Assembly (NCBI RefSeq): GCF_003633725.1 | Contig: NZ_RBIJ01000005.1 | Coordinates: forward strand, 1-64,000 | DNA length: 64,000 bases | Direction of reading: 5' to 3' | DNA from: Brockia lithotrophica | GTDB lineage: Bacteria; Bacillota; Bacilli; Thermicanales; DSM-22653 | Part shown: positions 34,751 through 44,512 of the stretch, in pieces | Numbering within the stretch: the first letter of the stretch is position 1 | How the letters are laid out: each line of letters opens with the position of its first letter | Program-made: the position numbers and the translations under genes | Notes under the pieces: generated by a model | Seen by the model: only the letters and a program-made list of their open reading frames with translations | Database searches by the model: none | What the model was told of the DNA's origin: nothing

Positions 34751-36610
34751 TCACCAGAGCCCTCCTTTCCACAGCGCCAAGAAGAGGAGAAGGGCGATGC
34801 CCAGGGTGGCCACGGCGCCGTACGTCTGCACGCGTCCGTTCTGCACGGCGCTCCCGAGGCGCGCAAGGGCCTCCGTTCCGAGGACCACGAGGGCGACGGT
34901 CCCTTCTACGACGAAGGTTTGGATCGCCTGCGCGGCGCGACCGAGGGCGACCGCCCCCTGGACGAAGACGATGTGGTAGAAATCGTCGATGTAGTACCGG
35001 CGGGCGAGCACTTGGAATACGGGGCGGGTGAACCGGCCCCACGGGGCAAGGCGCGTCCCCTGAAGGACGGCGTAGCCGCCCACGAGGAGCCCGAGAAGTC
35101 CGACGCTCACCCCCAAGAGGACGTCCAGACCAAAGACGGGAGGGTGGATTTCGGAAACTGTCCCGTCTGACGCAAAGAAACGGCTGAGAAGCGGTGCCCA
35201 GGGAGTTTCCAAAAACCCATACCCGAGGGCGAAGGCGGTGAGGACGTACAGGGGGACGAGCATGACGGGCGGGCTTTCGTGCACCCCATGGGGGGTGCGG
35301 TTCTCGCCGAAAAACACGTAGCCGACAAGCCTCCCGACGTAGAGGGCGGTGACGAACGCGGCAGCCAGCCCCATGCCGTACAGGGCGGGGTTGGCCTCCA
35401 ACGTACGCTCGAGGATGAACTCCTTGGAGAAGAACCCGGCAAACGGAGGAATGCCCACGAGGGCAAGCGCGCCGGCCAAAAAGGCGATACTCGTTCGCGG
35501 CAGGCGACGAAGGAGGCCGCCCATCTCGCGAATGTCCTGCGTCCCCGTGGCGTGGATGATGCTCCCGGCGGCGAGGAAGAGGAGCGCCTTAAAGTACGCG
35601 TGGGCCGTGAGGTGGAAGAGCCCCGCGACGTACGCCCCGACGCCCAGGGCGAGCGTCATGTGTCCAAGTTGGCTGATCGTCGAATAGGCCAAGACTCGCT
35701 TGATGTCGTACTCCGCCAAACCCATCGTCCCGGCAAACAGGGCGGTAAAGGCCCCAACCCAGGCGACGACATCGAGGGCGTAGGGGGCCGCGAGGAATAC
35801 GGGGTAGGCGGCGGCGACGAGGTACACCCCGGCGGCGACCATCGTGGCCGCGTGAATGAGTGCGGAAACCGGCGTCGGACCCTCCATGGCATCCGGCAGC
35901 CACACGTGAAGGGGGAACTGCCCGGACTTCCCTACCGCCCCGAGGAAGAGAAGGAGGGCGATGGCCGTAAGGGCCCAATCGGGAATCACCCCTCCCGATA
36001 CGGCGGCAAAGAGGTCGGCGTCGTCGAAGCTCTTCACGTAGGCAAAGATGAAGAGCAACGCGGCAAAAAAGCCGACGTCGCCTACGCGCGTGACGAGGAA
36101 GGCCTTTTTCGCGGCCTCCCGCGCAGCAGGCTTTTCAAACCAAAACCCGATGAGCAGGAAAGAGGCGAGACCCACGATTTCCCAAAAGAGGTAACGGGCG
36201 AGCATGTTGGCAGAAAACACAAGGGCGAGCATCCCAAAGGTGAAGAGGCTCAAGTGCGTGTAAAAGACGGGATACCGAGGATCGCCCTCCATGTACCCAA
36301 CCGAATACACGTGTACGAGGAAGCTCACGAGAGAAACGGTGAGGAGCATGATCGCGCTCAGGGCGCTCACTTCGAAGCGCACGTCGACGACGAGATCGCC
36401 CAAGGTGAGCCACGTAAGCCGCGGCCCGACCACCGGCCCCTCTTGCAAGAAGCGAACGAGGAGGAGCGTGGCGGCCCCGGCGGAGAAAAGGGTGGCCGCG
36501 ATCCCCACGAAATGGGCGCGACGGCCGAGCGAGGGGCCGAAGGCGAGGAGAAGGGCGAACGACGCGAGCGGTGCGAGGACGACCAGATACCCTAAGCCGA
36601 GGAGGTCCAC
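34751..36610 (-). CDS. nuoL: NADH-quinone oxidoreductase subunit L
   Basis: NuoL is the distal proton-pumping antiporter-like subunit, with a lateral C-terminal helix. The 619-residue length is normal for L alone, so this is not an L-M fusion. Motifs include GKSGQFPLHVWLPDAMEGPT, ALIHAATMVAAGVYLV, FWEIVGLASFLLIGFWFEK and KRVLAYSTISQLGHM. Start is GTG 36610 with GGAGGTG eight bases before it; GTG 36622 is too close to that site. Confidence 0.95.
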   Translation of the reverse strand: MDLLGLGYLVVLAPLASFALLLAFGPSLGRRAHFVGIAATLFSAGAATLLLVRFLQEGPVVGPRLTWLTLGDLVVDVRFEVSALSAIMLLTVSLVSFLVHVYSVGYMEGDPRYPVFYTHLSLFTFGMLALVFSANMLARYLFWEIVGLASFLLIGFWFEKPAAREAAKKAFLVTRVGDVGFFAALLFIFAYVKSFDDADLFAAVSGGVIPDWALTAIALLLFLGAVGKSGQFPLHVWLPDAMEGPTPVSALIHAATMVAAGVYLVAAAYPVFLAAPYALDVVAWVGAFTALFAGTMGLAEYDIKRVLAYSTISQLGHMTLALGVGAYVAGLFHLTAHAYFKALLFLAAGSIIHATGTQDIREMGGLLRRLPRTSIAFLAGALALVGIPPFAGFFSKEFILERTLEANPALYGMGLAAAFVTALYVGRLVGYVFFGENRTPHGVHESPPVMLVPLYVLTAFALGYGFLETPWAPLLSRFFASDGTVSEIHPPVFGLDVLLGVSVGLLGLLVGGYAVLQGTRLAPWGRFTRPVFQVLARRYYIDDFYHIVFVQGAVALGRAAQAIQTFVVEGTVALVVLGTEALARLGSAVQNGRVQTYGAVATLGIALLLFLALWKGGLW

Positions 36611-36640
36611 CGCCGAGCACACCTCCGTTTCTGCGGTAGG

Positions 36641-36970
36641 TCAGTGTTTGAGGGAATCGTACTCGTCGGCCCAAGAGGTTCCCGTAAGGCGTGCGAGGGA
36701 AATCGTCACCGCAAGCCCTAAGGCGAGCTCCGCCGCCGCAATTACGATCGTAAACAGGGCCAGAAGTTGAAGGACGCCGGGATTCGCCATCGCCCCCGGG
36801 GAAACGAGGGGGTAGTGGGAAAAGGCGAGAAAGTTGAGGACGACGCCGCCGAGCATCACCTCTAAGGACAAAAGCACAAGCACCGCATGGCGCCGCGTAA
36901 ACGCGCCGTAAAGCCCCAAGGCGACGAGCATCGCCCCGAGGAGGAGGTATTGGAGAAGCGACGCGCTCAT
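36641..36970 (-). CDS. nuoK: NADH-quinone oxidoreductase subunit K
   Basis: The 109-residue membrane subunit has three helices and the conserved membrane Glu residues of the proton path (LLSLEVMLGGVVLNFLAF and VIAAAELALGLA). Its ATG overlaps the nuoJ stop (ATGA), so translation is coupled. A gap of 30 bases leads to nuoL. Confidence 0.94.
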   Translation of the reverse strand: MSASLLQYLLLGAMLVALGLYGAFTRRHAVLVLLSLEVMLGGVVLNFLAFSHYPLVSPGAMANPGVLQLLALFTIVIAAAELALGLAVTISLARLTGTSWADEYDSLKH

Positions 36971-37461
36971 GGTTCATCCTCCCTTGCGACGAGGACGGCC
37001 CCTATGAGGGCGAGAGCGAGAAGGAGCCCCCCGAGGACAACGGCGAGGCCGTAGGCGGGATCAAAGGCGAGTTCTCCGATGTCGTGCAGGCGGACAAACC
37101 CCTCTCCGGGCGCACCAAGGAGGGGGAAACGCGCCTTCCAGAGAAACGCCGCCACGAGGAGGAAAAAGCTCAGGGCGGAGACGAGCCCGAGGATCTCCCC
37201 CGTGGTGGTCCTCCCTTCCTCCCGATGGCGGGAGAGCATCACGCCAAATGCGGCGAGGATCGTTACGGCACCCGCGTACACGAGGATTTGAACCGCGGCG
37301 ACGAACTCCGCCCCAAGAAGGAAGTAGAGGGCGGCCAATCCGAGGAAGGCCCCCATGGCGGCAAACACCGCGTGAAGGGTCTTCCGCAGGGAGAGGAGCA
37401 GAAACGCGCTGCCTAAGGTGAGTAACGCGAAGAGGAGGAAAAACGCATAGCTCCACATCAC
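36967..37461 (-). CDS. nuoJ: NADH-quinone oxidoreductase subunit J
   Basis: The 164-residue protein has five predicted helices and the J-family core AVQILVYAGAVTILAAFGVML, including the pi-bulge-type segment used in proton transfer. The start may be GTG 37461 or ATG 37458; both overlap the nuoI stop codon. Coupled to nuoI upstream and nuoK downstream. Confidence 0.93.
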   Translation of the reverse strand: MMWSYAFFLLFALLTLGSAFLLLSLRKTLHAVFAAMGAFLGLAALYFLLGAEFVAAVQILVYAGAVTILAAFGVMLSRHREEGRTTTGEILGLVSALSFFLLVAAFLWKARFPLLGAPGEGFVRLHDIGELAFDPAYGLAVVLGGLLLALALIGAVLVAREDEP

Positions 37462-37895
37462 CGGCGGCTCGTCTCCTTCCGCACGTGGGCGAGGTTATGC
37501 GGATTTTCCGCGAGCCAGACGATGTCCTTGTGCAGGTCGTCCCGTCGGTACGCCGCATGCTCGACGGTAGCGGCCATCGTGATCGCGTCCGTCGGACAAA
37601 CTTCCGTACACAGATCGCAGAAGATGCAGATCTCGTAGTTGATCTCGTAGAAATCCAAAACCTTGCCCTTCTTCGTCGGGTCGGGGTTGGGCTTTCCCCC
37701 CAAGGTAATCGCACCCGTAGGGCAGACGTTGGCGCACTGGTTGCAGACGATGCACTTGTCCACGTAGAGGACGTGGCTTCCGCGTAGGCGGTTGGGAAAC
37801 TCGTACGGTTCGTCGGGGTAGAGGTGGGTTACCTTGGGTTCGAAAAGCTCCCGCAGAGTGACCCCGAGCCCCTTGAGAACGCCGGGGACCTTCAC
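37458..37895 (-). CDS. nuoI: NADH-quinone oxidoreductase subunit I (2x[4Fe-4S])
   Basis: NuoI carries two ferredoxin-like [4Fe-4S] clusters (N6a and N6b) that lead electrons to NuoB. The 145-residue protein has both Cys motifs: CIVCNQCANVCP (Cys48, 51, 54, 58) and CIFCDLCTEVCP (Cys90, 93, 96, 100). The start GTG 37895 has GGGAGGTG six bases upstream; the frame is open to 37940. Without NuoEFG in the operon, this subunit would be the entry point for electrons from ferredoxin or another donor. Confidence 0.94.
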   Translation of the reverse strand: MKVPGVLKGLGVTLRELFEPKVTHLYPDEPYEFPNRLRGSHVLYVDKCIVCNQCANVCPTGAITLGGKPNPDPTKKGKVLDFYEINYEICIFCDLCTEVCPTDAITMAATVEHAAYRRDDLHKDIVWLAENPHNLAHVRKETSRR

Positions 37896-37970
37896 GTGCG
37901 CCACCTCCCGAATTTCGGTTTCGCGGAACTCCGACCTCACCCCACAGGCGCTTTTCGGGGGCTTCGAACC

Positions 37971-38984
37971 TCATGCTGCGAAAGCTCGGTATACGATCGT
38001 CGCGAAGAGGTTGAGGAGGGAAACGGGGAGGAGAACCTTCCAAGAAAAGACCATGAGCTGGTCGATGCGCATGCGGGGAAACGTCGCGTGAAACCAAAAG
38101 GGCACGAAGGAAAGGAGGAGCGCCTTGAGGAGGAACCAGATCCACCCAGGCACCGCGTCTAGCCCCGGAAGCGTGCCCCCGATGGGAAGCGGATACCAAC
38201 CACCGAAGTACAGGGCCGTTGCGAGCGCTCCCATGGCCAAGAGGTATACGTATTCTCCGAGCATGAAGAGGGCGAAACGCATGCCGCCGTACTCCGTGAG
38301 GTATCCGCCGATGAGCTCGGACTCCGCTTCAGAAAGGTCGAAGGGCGATCGGTTGAGCTCGGCCACCGCGGCGACGGCAAACACGAGAAATCCGACGATT
38401 TGGGGAAACACAAACCAGACCTTCCGCTGGGCCTCTACGATGTCCGTGAGGTTGAGGCTCCCCGCGAGCACGACGACGCCTAAGGCGGAAACGATGAGGG
38501 GGATCTCGTAGGCGAGCATTTGGGCAACCGAGCGCATGGCCCCGATGAGCGACCACTTGTTGTTCGAAGACCAGCCGCCCATGAGCACGCCCACCGTAGT
38601 GAGGGACGATACGGCGATGTACAAGAGGAGCCCCACAGCAAAGTCGGAAAAGCGGAGCGTGGAAGACCAAGGCAACACGAGGAAGACGAGAAACGCCGGT
38701 GCAAAGGCGATCACGGGGGCGAGGTGGTACAGGGGGCGGTCCACCTGCGCGGGGATGATGCTCTCTTTCGCGAGGAGCTTTACGGCGTCGGCAATCGTCT
38801 GGAGAAGGCCGTACGGCCCCACGCGGTTCGGACCCAAGCGGCTCTGCATGAACCCGAGGAGCTTACGGTGCACGTAGATCGCGTACGTAGCGTACAGGAG
38901 GATGAGCGAGAGGAGGACAAGGGCGGCGACGGTGAGCCAGAGAAAGGTCGTAACGTTCGGGGGCCCCGCGAGCACTCCCGGCAT
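37971..38984 (-). CDS. nuoH: NADH-quinone oxidoreductase subunit H
   Basis: NuoH joins the peripheral and membrane arms and helps form the quinone site. The 337-residue membrane protein shows the expected RLGPNRVGPYGLLQTIADAV and, on the quinone-side loop, AELNRSPFDLSEAESELIGG, plus SWKVLLPVSL near the end. Its ATG follows the nuoD stop with no gap. It is separated from nuoI by 75 bases. Confidence 0.96.
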   Translation of the reverse strand: MPGVLAGPPNVTTFLWLTVAALVLLSLILLYATYAIYVHRKLLGFMQSRLGPNRVGPYGLLQTIADAVKLLAKESIIPAQVDRPLYHLAPVIAFAPAFLVFLVLPWSSTLRFSDFAVGLLLYIAVSSLTTVGVLMGGWSSNNKWSLIGAMRSVAQMLAYEIPLIVSALGVVVLAGSLNLTDIVEAQRKVWFVFPQIVGFLVFAVAAVAELNRSPFDLSEAESELIGGYLTEYGGMRFALFMLGEYVYLLAMGALATALYFGGWYPLPIGGTLPGLDAVPGWIWFLLKALLLSFVPFWFHATFPRMRIDQLMVFSWKVLLPVSLLNLFATIVYRAFAA

Positions 38985-40091
38985 TCAGGCATCCACCTCC
39001 CCGAGGACGATGTCGATGCCGCCAAGGATGGCGATCATGTTCGCGACGTTTTCGCCAATGAGAAGTTCGCGCAGGATCTGGAGGTTGTGGAACGAGGGAC
39101 GACGGAAATGAATGCGGTAAGGATGGGGGGACTTTCCGTCGCTGAGGATGTACACCCCCTGCTCGCCGCGGGGCATTTCTACAGAAACGTACACCTCACC
39201 GGCGGGGGGACGGATGAGCTTGGGAACCTTGCCCATGACCGGCCCCTCGGGAAGTCCTTCGAGGGCCTGGAGGACGATGCGCTTCGACTCCACGATCTCC
39301 TCGAGGCGGAGGTTCATGCGCGCCCAAAGGTCCCCCTCGCTCCGCACGGGAATGCGGAAGTCGAAGCGGTCGTAGATCGAATAGGGCTTCGCACGACGCA
39401 CGTCGTACGGCACGCCCGTGCACCGCAGGTTTACGCCCGTAAGGCCGTAGCGAATGGCCGTTTCCCGGTCGTAGCGGCCCACCCCTTTGAGTCGTGCCTG
39501 GACGATTTCGTTGCCGACAACGAGGTCGTAAAATTCCTGCATCGTGCGTTCCAAATCGTTTTCGAGGAAGGACTTTACGCGCGCGGGCCATGTCTCGTCG
39601 GGGATATCCCACTTTACTCCGCCGATGCGCATGTAGCTGTACGTAAGGCGGGCACCGGACAACTCGGCAAGGAAGTTCACGATCTTCTCTCGCTCGCGGA
39701 AGGCGTAGAGGAACGGCGTGATCGCCCCGAGGTCGAGGAGAAAGGTGCCGAACCAGACGAGGTGGCTCGCGATGCGGTTGAGCTCCATTGCGATGACGCG
39801 GAGGTACTCCGCCCGTTCGGGAACCTCGATCCCCATGAGCGTCTCGACGGCGTAGACGAGGGAGTAGTTCCCGATCATCGCCGAGAGGTAGTCCATACGG
39901 TCGGTGTAGGGGATGATCTGCGTGTACGTGAGGTTTTCCGCGAGCTTCTCCGTTCCCCGGTGCAGGTAGCCGATCACCGGTTCGGCGTCCACAACGGTTT
40001 CCCCGTCGAGCTTCACGATGATGCGAAAGACGCCGTGCGTACTCGGATGCTGCGGCCCCACGTTGAGCACGTATTCTTCTGTTCGGAGCAC
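38985..40091 (-). CDS. nuoD: NADH-quinone oxidoreductase subunit D (49 kDa)
   Basis: NuoD contributes the quinone-binding pocket beside cluster N2. The 368-residue protein has the family start VGPQHPSTHGVFRIIVKLDG (quinone-ligating His), then IGYLHRGTEKLAE, ELNRIASHLVW and the C-terminal ending ILGGIDIVLGEVD. It is a stand-alone D rather than a C-D fusion. Start GTG 40091 is three bases after nuoC. Confidence 0.96.
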   Translation of the reverse strand: MLRTEEYVLNVGPQHPSTHGVFRIIVKLDGETVVDAEPVIGYLHRGTEKLAENLTYTQIIPYTDRMDYLSAMIGNYSLVYAVETLMGIEVPERAEYLRVIAMELNRIASHLVWFGTFLLDLGAITPFLYAFREREKIVNFLAELSGARLTYSYMRIGGVKWDIPDETWPARVKSFLENDLERTMQEFYDLVVGNEIVQARLKGVGRYDRETAIRYGLTGVNLRCTGVPYDVRRAKPYSIYDRFDFRIPVRSEGDLWARMNLRLEEIVESKRIVLQALEGLPEGPVMGKVPKLIRPPAGEVYVSVEMPRGEQGVYILSDGKSPHPYRIHFRRPSFHNLQILRELLIGENVANMIAILGGIDIVLGEVDA

Positions 40092-40094
40092 CGC

Positions 40095-40595
40095 CTACAC
40101 CCCCTCGTCGTACGGCACGTAATCCTTGCGCAACGGATGCCCCACCCAATCCTCGGGGAGGAGGATCCGCCGAAGATCCGGATGGCCTTCGAAGACGATC
40201 CCCAAGAGGTCGTACGTCTCCCGTTCCGCCCAATCCGCCGCCGGCCAAACGTCCACCACAGAAGGCACGCGCGGGTTGTCGCGCTCCGCGCGAACGTGAA
40301 CGGCGAGGAGGTGCGGATGGCGAAAAGACTGCAAGACGTAGAAGACGTCAAAATAGCTCCCCATGTCCGTTCCGTGGAGGTTGTTCAAAAACGAAAAGTC
40401 CGTTTCCGGGTGGTCGCGGAGGAGGAGGGCCGCATCGTGCCACACCTCCCGCGCGACGGTCAGCGTCGGGAGGTTGCGGCTCTTCTCATTTACGTGCGGT
40501 TCCGAAACGGCCGACTCGCCGAAGCGCTCGCGCAGGAGGGCCACCACTCGGTCGAGGAAGGATTGGGCATCGGGCAAAGCGGTGTGCTCAGCCAC
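40095..40595 (-). CDS. nuoC: NADH-quinone oxidoreductase subunit C (30 kDa)
   Basis: The 166-residue protein has the NuoC core [11 protein letters not shown], then the signature [20 protein letters not shown] followed by [19 protein letters not shown]. It packs against NuoD in the peripheral arm. Its start GTG 40595 overlaps the nuoB end by 8 bases. Confidence 0.95.
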   Translation of the reverse strand: MAEHTALPDAQSFLDRVVALLRERFGESAVSEPHVNEKSRNLPTLTVAREVWHDAALLLRDHPETDFSFLNNLHGTDMGSYFDVFYVLQSFRHPHLLAVHVRAERDNPRVPSVVDVWPAADWAERETYDLLGIVFEGHPDLRRILLPEDWVGHPLRKDYVPYDEGV

Positions 40596-41127
40596 GGAGC
40601 ATCTCCGCCCCCTTTCGCCGTGCCTCGTAGCGGATTTTGTCCTGAAGCCGGTTAATTCCGTAAATGAGGGCTACAGGGCTGGGCGGGCAGCCGGGAATGT
40701 ACACGTCTACGGGAACGATTTGGTCGACGCCTTTGACTACCACGTAAGAGTTGATGTACGGCCCTCCCGCCGTCGCACAGCTCCCCATGGCGATCACCCA
40801 TCTCGGCTCGGCCATCTGGTCGTAGAGGCGGCGGAGGAGCGGGGCCATCTTCTTCGTCACGGTCCCTGCGACGATCATCACATCTGCCTGCCGGGGGGAG
40901 TTGCGGAAGAAGACGCCAAAGCGGTCGGCGTCGTAGTGGGCGGCACTGGTTCCCATCATCTCGATCGCGCAGCAGGCGAGTCCGAACGTGAGGGGCCAGA
41001 GCGAATTCGAGCGCGCCCAACTGAAGAGGCGATCGAGGGAGGTGAAGAGGACGTTGCGCTTCACTTCCTCTACGTCCGCTTCCGGCAGCCCTTCGAGTCC
41101 GAGGTCGAAGTCGCGCCCTACTTCCAT
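40588..41127 (-). CDS. nuoB: NADH-quinone oxidoreductase subunit B (cluster N2)
   Basis: NuoB holds the terminal [4Fe-4S] cluster N2, which reduces quinone. The 179-residue protein has the four ligands Cys52-Cys53 ([10 protein letters not shown]), Cys117 ([11 protein letters not shown]) and Cys147 (PGCPPSP). I chose ATG 41127, seven bases after AAAGGGGG, which overlaps nuoA by 10 bases. Confidence 0.95.
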   Translation of the reverse strand: MEVGRDFDLGLEGLPEADVEEVKRNVLFTSLDRLFSWARSNSLWPLTFGLACCAIEMMGTSAAHYDADRFGVFFRNSPRQADVMIVAGTVTKKMAPLLRRLYDQMAEPRWVIAMGSCATAGGPYINSYVVVKGVDQIVPVDVYIPGCPPSPVALIYGINRLQDKIRYEARRKGAEMLRG

Positions 41128-41486
41128 TCCAAGGCCCCCTTTCGCCATGCGTAGGCGTACCCGAGGACGAGGAAGAAGAAAAAGCCCAGGACGATTCCCG
41201 CGGCCGTCCACCCGCGTCCGGAAAGAACGAGGAGGGCGGGGGTAACGAGCAAGACGGCGATGTCGAAGGTGACGAAGAGAAGCCCGTAGAGGTAGTACTT
41301 TACGCGGAACGCGACGCGGGCGTCCCCTTGCGCCACGTTACCGCTTTCATAAATGGCAAGCTTTTCTTCGTACACACGCCTCGGCGCGAGGAGGTCGTTG
41401 AGGAGGATGACGACCACCGGAACGCCAAAGGCCAACACGGTGAAGATGAGGAGCGCGAGGAGCGATGTGAGGTAGTTCGCCGGCAC
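41118..41486 (-). CDS. nuoA: NADH-quinone oxidoreductase subunit A
   Basis: First gene of the operon. The 122-residue protein has three membrane helices and the NuoA motif [21 protein letters not shown] in its conserved loop (the usual Cys in that loop is replaced by Asn, as in some Bacilli). Start GTG 41486 is behind GAGGGAGGGGGG. It is transcribed from the promoter at 41548-41576. Confidence 0.94.
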   Translation of the reverse strand: MPANYLTSLLALLIFTVLAFGVPVVVILLNDLLAPRRVYEEKLAIYESGNVAQGDARVAFRVKYYLYGLLFVTFDIAVLLVTPALLVLSGRGWTAAGIVLGFFFFLVLGYAYAWRKGALEWK

Positions 41487-41547
41487 GTAAACCCCCCTCC
41501 CTCGTTTTCTCTATGTCGGTAGAGTTAACCCGCGCGTTTACTTTGGG

Positions 41548-41576
41548 ATTATACCAGGTTCCCCTCCTGTTGTCTA
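41548..41576 (-). promoter_or_regulatory. Sigma-A promoter of the nuo operon
   Basis: On the minus strand TAGACA (41576-41571) and perfect TATAAT (41553-41548) are separated by 17 bases, giving a leader of about 55 bases before nuoA. Confidence 0.9.
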
Positions 41577-41595
41577 ACAGAAAGGCCGCACAAAG

Positions 41596-41627
41596 AAAAA
41601 ACCGAGGCTGTACCAAGAAAGCCCCGG
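41596..41627 (-). terminator. Terminator of the atp operon
   Basis: On the minus strand an 8-bp stem with one G-T pair (CCGGGGCT / AGCCTCGG, ten-base loop) is followed by TTTTTTC. It lies between atpC and the nuo promoter. Confidence 0.85.
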
Positions 41628-41641
41628 CCATCCGGAAAAGG

Positions 41642-42061
41642 TCAGTCGCCCTCTGCACTCGATCCGACCTGCAGCCGTACGAGCGCCCTCCGAAGGGCGA
41701 GCTCAGCGCGCGTGTATTCCACATCCCGCGCCTTCTGGAGCGCCTTTTCCGCCTCGAGCTTGGCGCGCAGCGCACGGTCGAGATCGATCTCCTCCGGAAG
41801 TTCTGCCGCCTCGGCGAGAATCGTCACGCGGTCCCTCCGCACCTCGAGGATGCCGCCACAGACCGAGACGAGTTTCCGCGATCCGTCCGGAAAATGCAAG
41901 GCGGCCGCGTGGATGTCGAGCGTGGCGACGAGGGGAAGGTGGTTTGCCGCAATTCCGAGACCACCCTCGACCGTACGCGTGGAGAGGAAGACGACCTCCC
42001 CCGAAAAAACCTTGCGGTCGGGGGTAACGATGTCCAGGTGAAACGTGCGCGTCGGATACAC
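41642..42061 (-). CDS. atpC: ATP synthase epsilon subunit
   Basis: The epsilon subunit is part of the central stalk and can inhibit hydrolysis through its C-terminal helices. The 139-residue protein has the N-terminal beta-sandwich (FHLDIVTPDRKVFSGE, then GILEVRRDRVTILAEAAE) and a helical C-terminal pair. Start GTG 42061 follows AAGGGGGTG. Last gene of the atp operon. Confidence 0.95.
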   Translation of the reverse strand: MYPTRTFHLDIVTPDRKVFSGEVVFLSTRTVEGGLGIAANHLPLVATLDIHAAALHFPDGSRKLVSVCGGILEVRRDRVTILAEAAELPEEIDLDRALRAKLEAEKALQKARDVEYTRAELALRRALVRLQVGSSAEGD

Positions 42062-42073
42062 CGGCGCACCCCC

Positions 42074-43552
<1,479 letters not shown>

Positions 43553-44473
43553 TTACCCCTTGAGCGCCTCCGCTCCGGCCATGACCTCGGAAATTTCCTG
43601 GGTAATCGCCGCCTGACGGGCGCGGTTCATGCGAATCGTCGTCGTGCGGATGATCTCCTTCGCGTTGTCCGTAGCGCTGCGCATCGCCGCCATGCGGCTC
43701 GCGTGCTCGCCCGCCTTCGCTTCGAGTACGGCGGAAAAGATGAGCGCTTCCGCGTAGCGAGGCAGGAGTACCTGAAGAACGGCATCCGGCGAGGGTTCAA
43801 ACTCGTATTCCGCTTCCCCCTCCGAAACCGCCTCGGAAGCGTCTTCTTGGGATTGAAAGAGCCCTTTGCCCAAGGGGAGAAGCGTCACCGCCGTGGGGCG
43901 CTGTACAAGCGCGCTGTGAAAGGCGTTGTACACGAGAACGAGCTCGTCGTATACGCCCTCGGCGAAGGCCTGCACCGCCCCTTTGGCGATCTCCTGCACG
44001 TCTTCGTAGCGCGGAAAATCGCTCAGGCCGGTAACCTCTTTTACCACGGGAAATCCGCGGCGGCGGAAGAAGTCCCGCCCTTTCCGACCTACGGCGATGA
44101 GGACGAAGCGCGACCGATCTCCGCCGTGCCGCTCTTCGAGGGTGCGCAAGAGGAAGCGGAACAGGTTGGCGTTGTACGCCCCCGCAAGTCCCCGATCCGA
44201 GGTGATGAGGAGATACGCCGTGCGCTCCACGGGGCGCTGCACGAGAAGCGGCTGGCGGGAGACGAGTTCTTGGTAATCCGGCCGCGTCTCCAACCCGCGC
44301 ATTATGCCGGCGATCGTGCGCCGCAACTCTTGTGCGTACGGCTTGGCGAGGAGGGCTCGCTCCTGCGCGTGGCGCAAGCGCGAGGCGGAGATGAGCTCCA
44401 TCGTGTGCGTGATTTGCTGGGTCTTTTTGAGGCTGCGAATGCGCGATCGAAGCTCCCGCAACCCTTTGGCCAT
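43553..44473 (-). CDS. atpG: ATP synthase gamma subunit
   Basis: The rotating central stalk subunit of 306 residues. Its N- and C-terminal helices form the coiled-coil axle (LRSRIRSLKKTQQITHTMEL at the start, MNRARQAAITQEISEV near the end), and SDRGLAGAYN marks the globular domain. Residues about 205-225 include an acidic insert (EDASEAVSEGEAEYEFEP). Start ATG 44473 lies behind AGGAGGTGAG. Confidence 0.97.
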   Translation of the reverse strand: MAKGLRELRSRIRSLKKTQQITHTMELISASRLRHAQERALLAKPYAQELRRTIAGIMRGLETRPDYQELVSRQPLLVQRPVERTAYLLITSDRGLAGAYNANLFRFLLRTLEERHGGDRSRFVLIAVGRKGRDFFRRRGFPVVKEVTGLSDFPRYEDVQEIAKGAVQAFAEGVYDELVLVYNAFHSALVQRPTAVTLLPLGKGLFQSQEDASEAVSEGEAEYEFEPSPDAVLQVLLPRYAEALIFSAVLEAKAGEHASRMAAMRSATDNAKEIIRTTTIRMNRARQAAITQEISEVMAGAEALKG

Positions 44474-44512
44474 CGCGACTTCTCACCTCCTACCGCCACG
44501 TTCGGCGCAGAT

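Noticed and set aside
34751-36610. NuoL-NuoM fusion explaining the missing nuoM
   Set aside because: Length and motifs match NuoL alone.
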